Shown piece by piece: positions 13,761-15,445 of a stretch of 15,445 bases of DNA (positions within the stretch are counted from its first letter, which is position 1; every line of letters starts with the position of its first letter). The stretch is from JANNSX01 sp031403155. Lineage in GTDB: Bacteria; Pseudomonadota; Alphaproteobacteria; Rhizobiales; Hyphomicrobiaceae. The stretch covers positions 1 to 15,445 of the forward strand of contig JANNSX010000275.1 in the NCBI GenBank assembly GCA_031403155.1, written 5' to 3'. The position numbers and the translations under genes were made by a program. Below the pieces are notes generated by a model, which ran no database searches, was not told the origin of the DNA, and saw only the letters and a list, made by a program, of their open reading frames with translations.

Positions 13761-13767
13761 GGAGGAG
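13761..13767 (+). promoter_or_regulatory. Shine-Dalgarno site deciding the GTG start of the 491-aa GS gene
   Basis: GGAGGAG, four bases before GTG 13772. The frame stays open 65 codons further upstream to 13577, but that part lacks a ribosome site, does not resemble GS proteins and overlaps the ATTGG operator-like region. Confidence 0.8.
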
Positions 13768-13771
13768 CCCC

Positions 13772-15247
13772 GTGGCCACCGACTACGAGTCATTCATCAA
13801 GACGCCCGGACGCGACGACATGATCAAGGCGGTGCGCGCCAAGATCAACGAGCTCGGCATCGAGTATCTCTACCTCCAGTTCGTCTCGATCACCGGCCGC
13901 ATCATGGGCAAGGGCATCCCGGCCGACCATTGGGAGGGCATTGCCAACGGTGGCTTCCAGCTCGTCTATGGCTCGACCGTCAACCTCTTCATGAACCGTC
14001 GCGGCGAGTATCTGGGCTATGGTCCCGAGGCCGCCGAACTCGTCGGTGTCCCTGAGCCCGAAACCTTCATGCAGCTCCCCTGGGACAAGCGGGTGGCGCG
14101 CCTCTTCTGCACGCTGTTCCGCAATCGCGAGGAGAAGCAGGACCCCGGCTCTTATCTGACGGCCGACTGCCGCGGCAACTTGCGCCGCATTCACGACCAG
14201 TTCCAGAAGGACCATGGCCTGGCGCTGCGCCACGGCACCGAGCCGGAGATGATGTGGCTGAAGAAGGATGAGAACGGCAAGCCGAACGGCGGCTACTCCA
14301 AGCCCTACTGCTACCACATCGATCAGTTCGAGAGCCTGCGCCCCGTCTACATGCGGGTCATCGAGTACGGCCGCAAGATGGGCCTCGACATGATCCAGGG
14401 CGATCACGAGGACGCGCCCGGCCAGATCGAGCTCAACTTCAACTATGACGACGCTCTCCGCACGGCCGATCGGCTGACGACCTACCGCCAGATCTGCGCC
14501 CAGGTCGCGCGTGAGTTCAACATTATCGCCTGCTTCATGTGCAAGCCGTTCATGGGCGTCTCCGCCAATGGCTGCCACCACAACATCTCGCTGTGGAAGG
14601 GCGGCAAGGACGAGGTCAAGCTCTTGGGCAACGACGCCAAGCGCCTGCCGGGCTTCGAGCAGTCCTATAACTATCGCCGCGGCGGCGACAACGTCTTCAT
14701 GCCGGAGACCGACGACATCCAGCTGCCCGGCAAGCTCGGTCTGCATGCGATCGGGGGCATCGTCAAGCATCTGGGTGGCCTCACCGCCATCGGCTGCTCG
14801 ACGGTCAACTCCTATCGCCGCTTGTGGGATACCGGCTTCTGGGCGCCGGTCTTCGCTGATTGGGGCTTCCAGAACCGCACGACGGGCCTGCGCGTCTCCG
14901 CGCCCGGCCGCTTCGAGTACCGGGCCGTCGACAGCATGGTGAACCCGTATCTGATGGCGGGCGGACTCTTGAAGGCCATGGATGATGGCCTCAGGAACAA
15001 GATCGATCCCGGCAAGTCGGAAGAGCGCAACATCTATCAGGCCATGGAGCAGGGCAAGCAAGTCAAGAAGCTGCCGATGACGCTCGGCGATGCGCTCGAG
15101 GCCCTGAAGAAGGACGAGGTGATCAAGTCGTCGATGCCCGGCGACATGCACCGCCTCTACGACGAGTACAAGCGCGACGAGTGGGAGAAGTTCCTGCACA
15201 CGTCGACGGAATGGGATCTCGAGCAGTATCTGAATTGTCTGCCGTAG
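13772..15247 (+). CDS. Glutamine-synthetase-family ligase (491 aa), paralogue of the 494-aa enzyme
   Basis: An ATP-dependent glutamate ligase of the GS fold. Motifs: GTEPEMMWLKK (E157, E159), GDHEDAPGQIELNF (E213, E220), FMCKPFMGVSANGCHHNISLW (H269/H270), STVNSYRRLWDTGFWAP, GRFEYR (379-384) and NPYL. It shares long blocks and the same C-terminal pattern (WDLEQYLNCLP against WDVKTYLDCLP) with the protein at 1854-3338, so the two arose by duplication. They differ in the 280-325 insertion and at the adenylylation-site equivalent, which is Tyr here (ERNIYQ, Y422) but Val in the other; the surrounding DLPP of true GlnA is absent in both. GTG 13772 is fixed by GGAGGAG. The gene stands alone on the plus strand with a long upstream region rich in ATTGG sites, so it is probably regulated separately from the transporter operon. 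Gamma-glutamyl-amine synthesis is likely but unproven. Confidence 0.9.
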   Translation: MATDYESFIKTPGRDDMIKAVRAKINELGIEYLYLQFVSITGRIMGKGIPADHWEGIANGGFQLVYGSTVNLFMNRRGEYLGYGPEAAELVGVPEPETFMQLPWDKRVARLFCTLFRNREEKQDPGSYLTADCRGNLRRIHDQFQKDHGLALRHGTEPEMMWLKKDENGKPNGGYSKPYCYHIDQFESLRPVYMRVIEYGRKMGLDMIQGDHEDAPGQIELNFNYDDALRTADRLTTYRQICAQVAREFNIIACFMCKPFMGVSANGCHHNISLWKGGKDEVKLLGNDAKRLPGFEQSYNYRRGGDNVFMPETDDIQLPGKLGLHAIGGIVKHLGGLTAIGCSTVNSYRRLWDTGFWAPVFADWGFQNRTTGLRVSAPGRFEYRAVDSMVNPYLMAGGLLKAMDDGLRNKIDPGKSEERNIYQAMEQGKQVKKLPMTLGDALEALKKDEVIKSSMPGDMHRLYDEYKRDEWEKFLHTSTEWDLEQYLNCLP

Positions 15248-15252
15248 CATCC

Positions 15253-15424
15253 GTAGGGGCGACCGGCGGTCGCCCCGGGACCCGCAACCCCCAAGCGTAC
15301 AAAAAGTAAACCCCGACCCGGCGACCCCCCGTCGCCCCGCGACCGCAAACGGCAGCCTGTAACAATCCGCCTCTGCAGGTCAATCACCCCGCAGTTGTCC
15401 TGGCCGAGCTCAGCTCGCCCCTAC
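15253..15424. repeat. 172-bp segment with 10-bp terminal inverted repeats
   Basis: GTAGGGGCGA (15253-15262) and its exact complement TCGCCCCTAC (15415-15424) bound a gene-free stretch. Inside the left end GGGGCGACC (15256-15264) and GGTCGCCCC (15268-15276) form a 9-bp hairpin with a 3-nt loop, 9 bp after the GS stop; a degenerate C-rich copy of the same motif follows near 15320-15345. The hairpin could also stop or stabilise the GS transcript, but no T-run follows. Confidence 0.55.
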
Positions 15425-15445
15425 AGTAAACTCCTCTTCCCAGTG

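Noticed and set aside
13577..13771. N-terminal extension of the 491-aa GS protein
   Set aside because: It has no ribosome site, does not resemble GS, and overlaps candidate operators; GGAGGAG before GTG 13772 decides the start.
1854..15247. Any of the three GS proteins as the main nitrogen-assimilating GlnA
   Set aside because: All lack the NLYDLPP adenylylation motif and canonical active-site wording, and none is next to glnB.

Overview
The window is GC-rich, densely coded DNA. Several things point to an alphaproteobacterium of the order Hyphomicrobiales (Rhizobiales): a twin-arginine beta-helix protein of a type I associate with this order, palindromic intergenic elements containing CCGGTTCCCACTT, paired C-rich/G-rich hairpins, and strong Shine-Dalgarno sites with occasional GTG starts. 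I cannot name the genus from the sequence alone.

Layout. (1) Positions 1-4729, minus strand: a probable operon read right to left. It encodes a divergent glutamine-synthetase-fold ligase (444 aa), a second GS-family ligase (494 aa), a periplasmic PotD/PotF-type solute-binding protein (350 aa) and a polyamine-type ABC ATPase that runs off the left edge. (2) Positions 4730-5429: a 700-bp gap without genes. It holds the operon's likely promoter and operator, then a mosaic of palindromic repeats bounded by about 60-nt imperfect inverted repeats. (3) Positions 5430-8990, plus strand: a tight three-gene unit with an EthA-like Baeyer-Villiger/FAD monooxygenase, a histidinol-dehydrogenase paralogue with two altered zinc-ligand positions, and a pyroglutamyl-peptidase-I-like protein. 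(4) Positions 8991-9389: a repeat-bearing gap. (5) Positions 9390-10757, plus: a Tat-exported right-handed beta-helix protein. (6) Positions 12401-10795, minus: an FCD-type GntR regulator translationally coupled (ATGA overlap) to a metallo-beta-lactamase-fold hydrolase. (7) Positions 12602-13393, plus: a small RTX calcium-binding protein, divergent from the regulator. (8) Positions 13772-15247, plus: a third GS-family ligase (491 aa), clearly paralogous to the 494-aa one. (9) Positions 15253-15424: a short segment ending in 10-bp inverted repeats.

How it may fit together (inference). Three GS-fold ligases, none with the features of the housekeeping nitrogen-assimilation enzyme, sit with a polyamine-type transporter. 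In characterised systems (PuuA, GMAS, IpuC, GlnA3/GlnA4-type enzymes) such ligases gamma-glutamylate amines, polyamines or amino alcohols before oxidation. The monooxygenase and the HisD-like alcohol dehydrogenase next door are possible oxidative partners. The substrate is unknown and the genes for later steps are not in the window.

The most interesting regulatory signal is a 28-29 nt composite box, AATTGG-N(1-2)-CCCGATTGG-N5-ATTGGTT, present twice: between the GntR and RTX genes and upstream of the third GS gene. Its ATTGG units are spaced about one helical turn apart. ATTGGT is a half-site type known for FCD-family GntR regulators such as PdhR and LldR, so the local GntR protein is a natural candidate. 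The other notable items are two structured repeat families whose copies differ by compensatory (stem-preserving) base changes.
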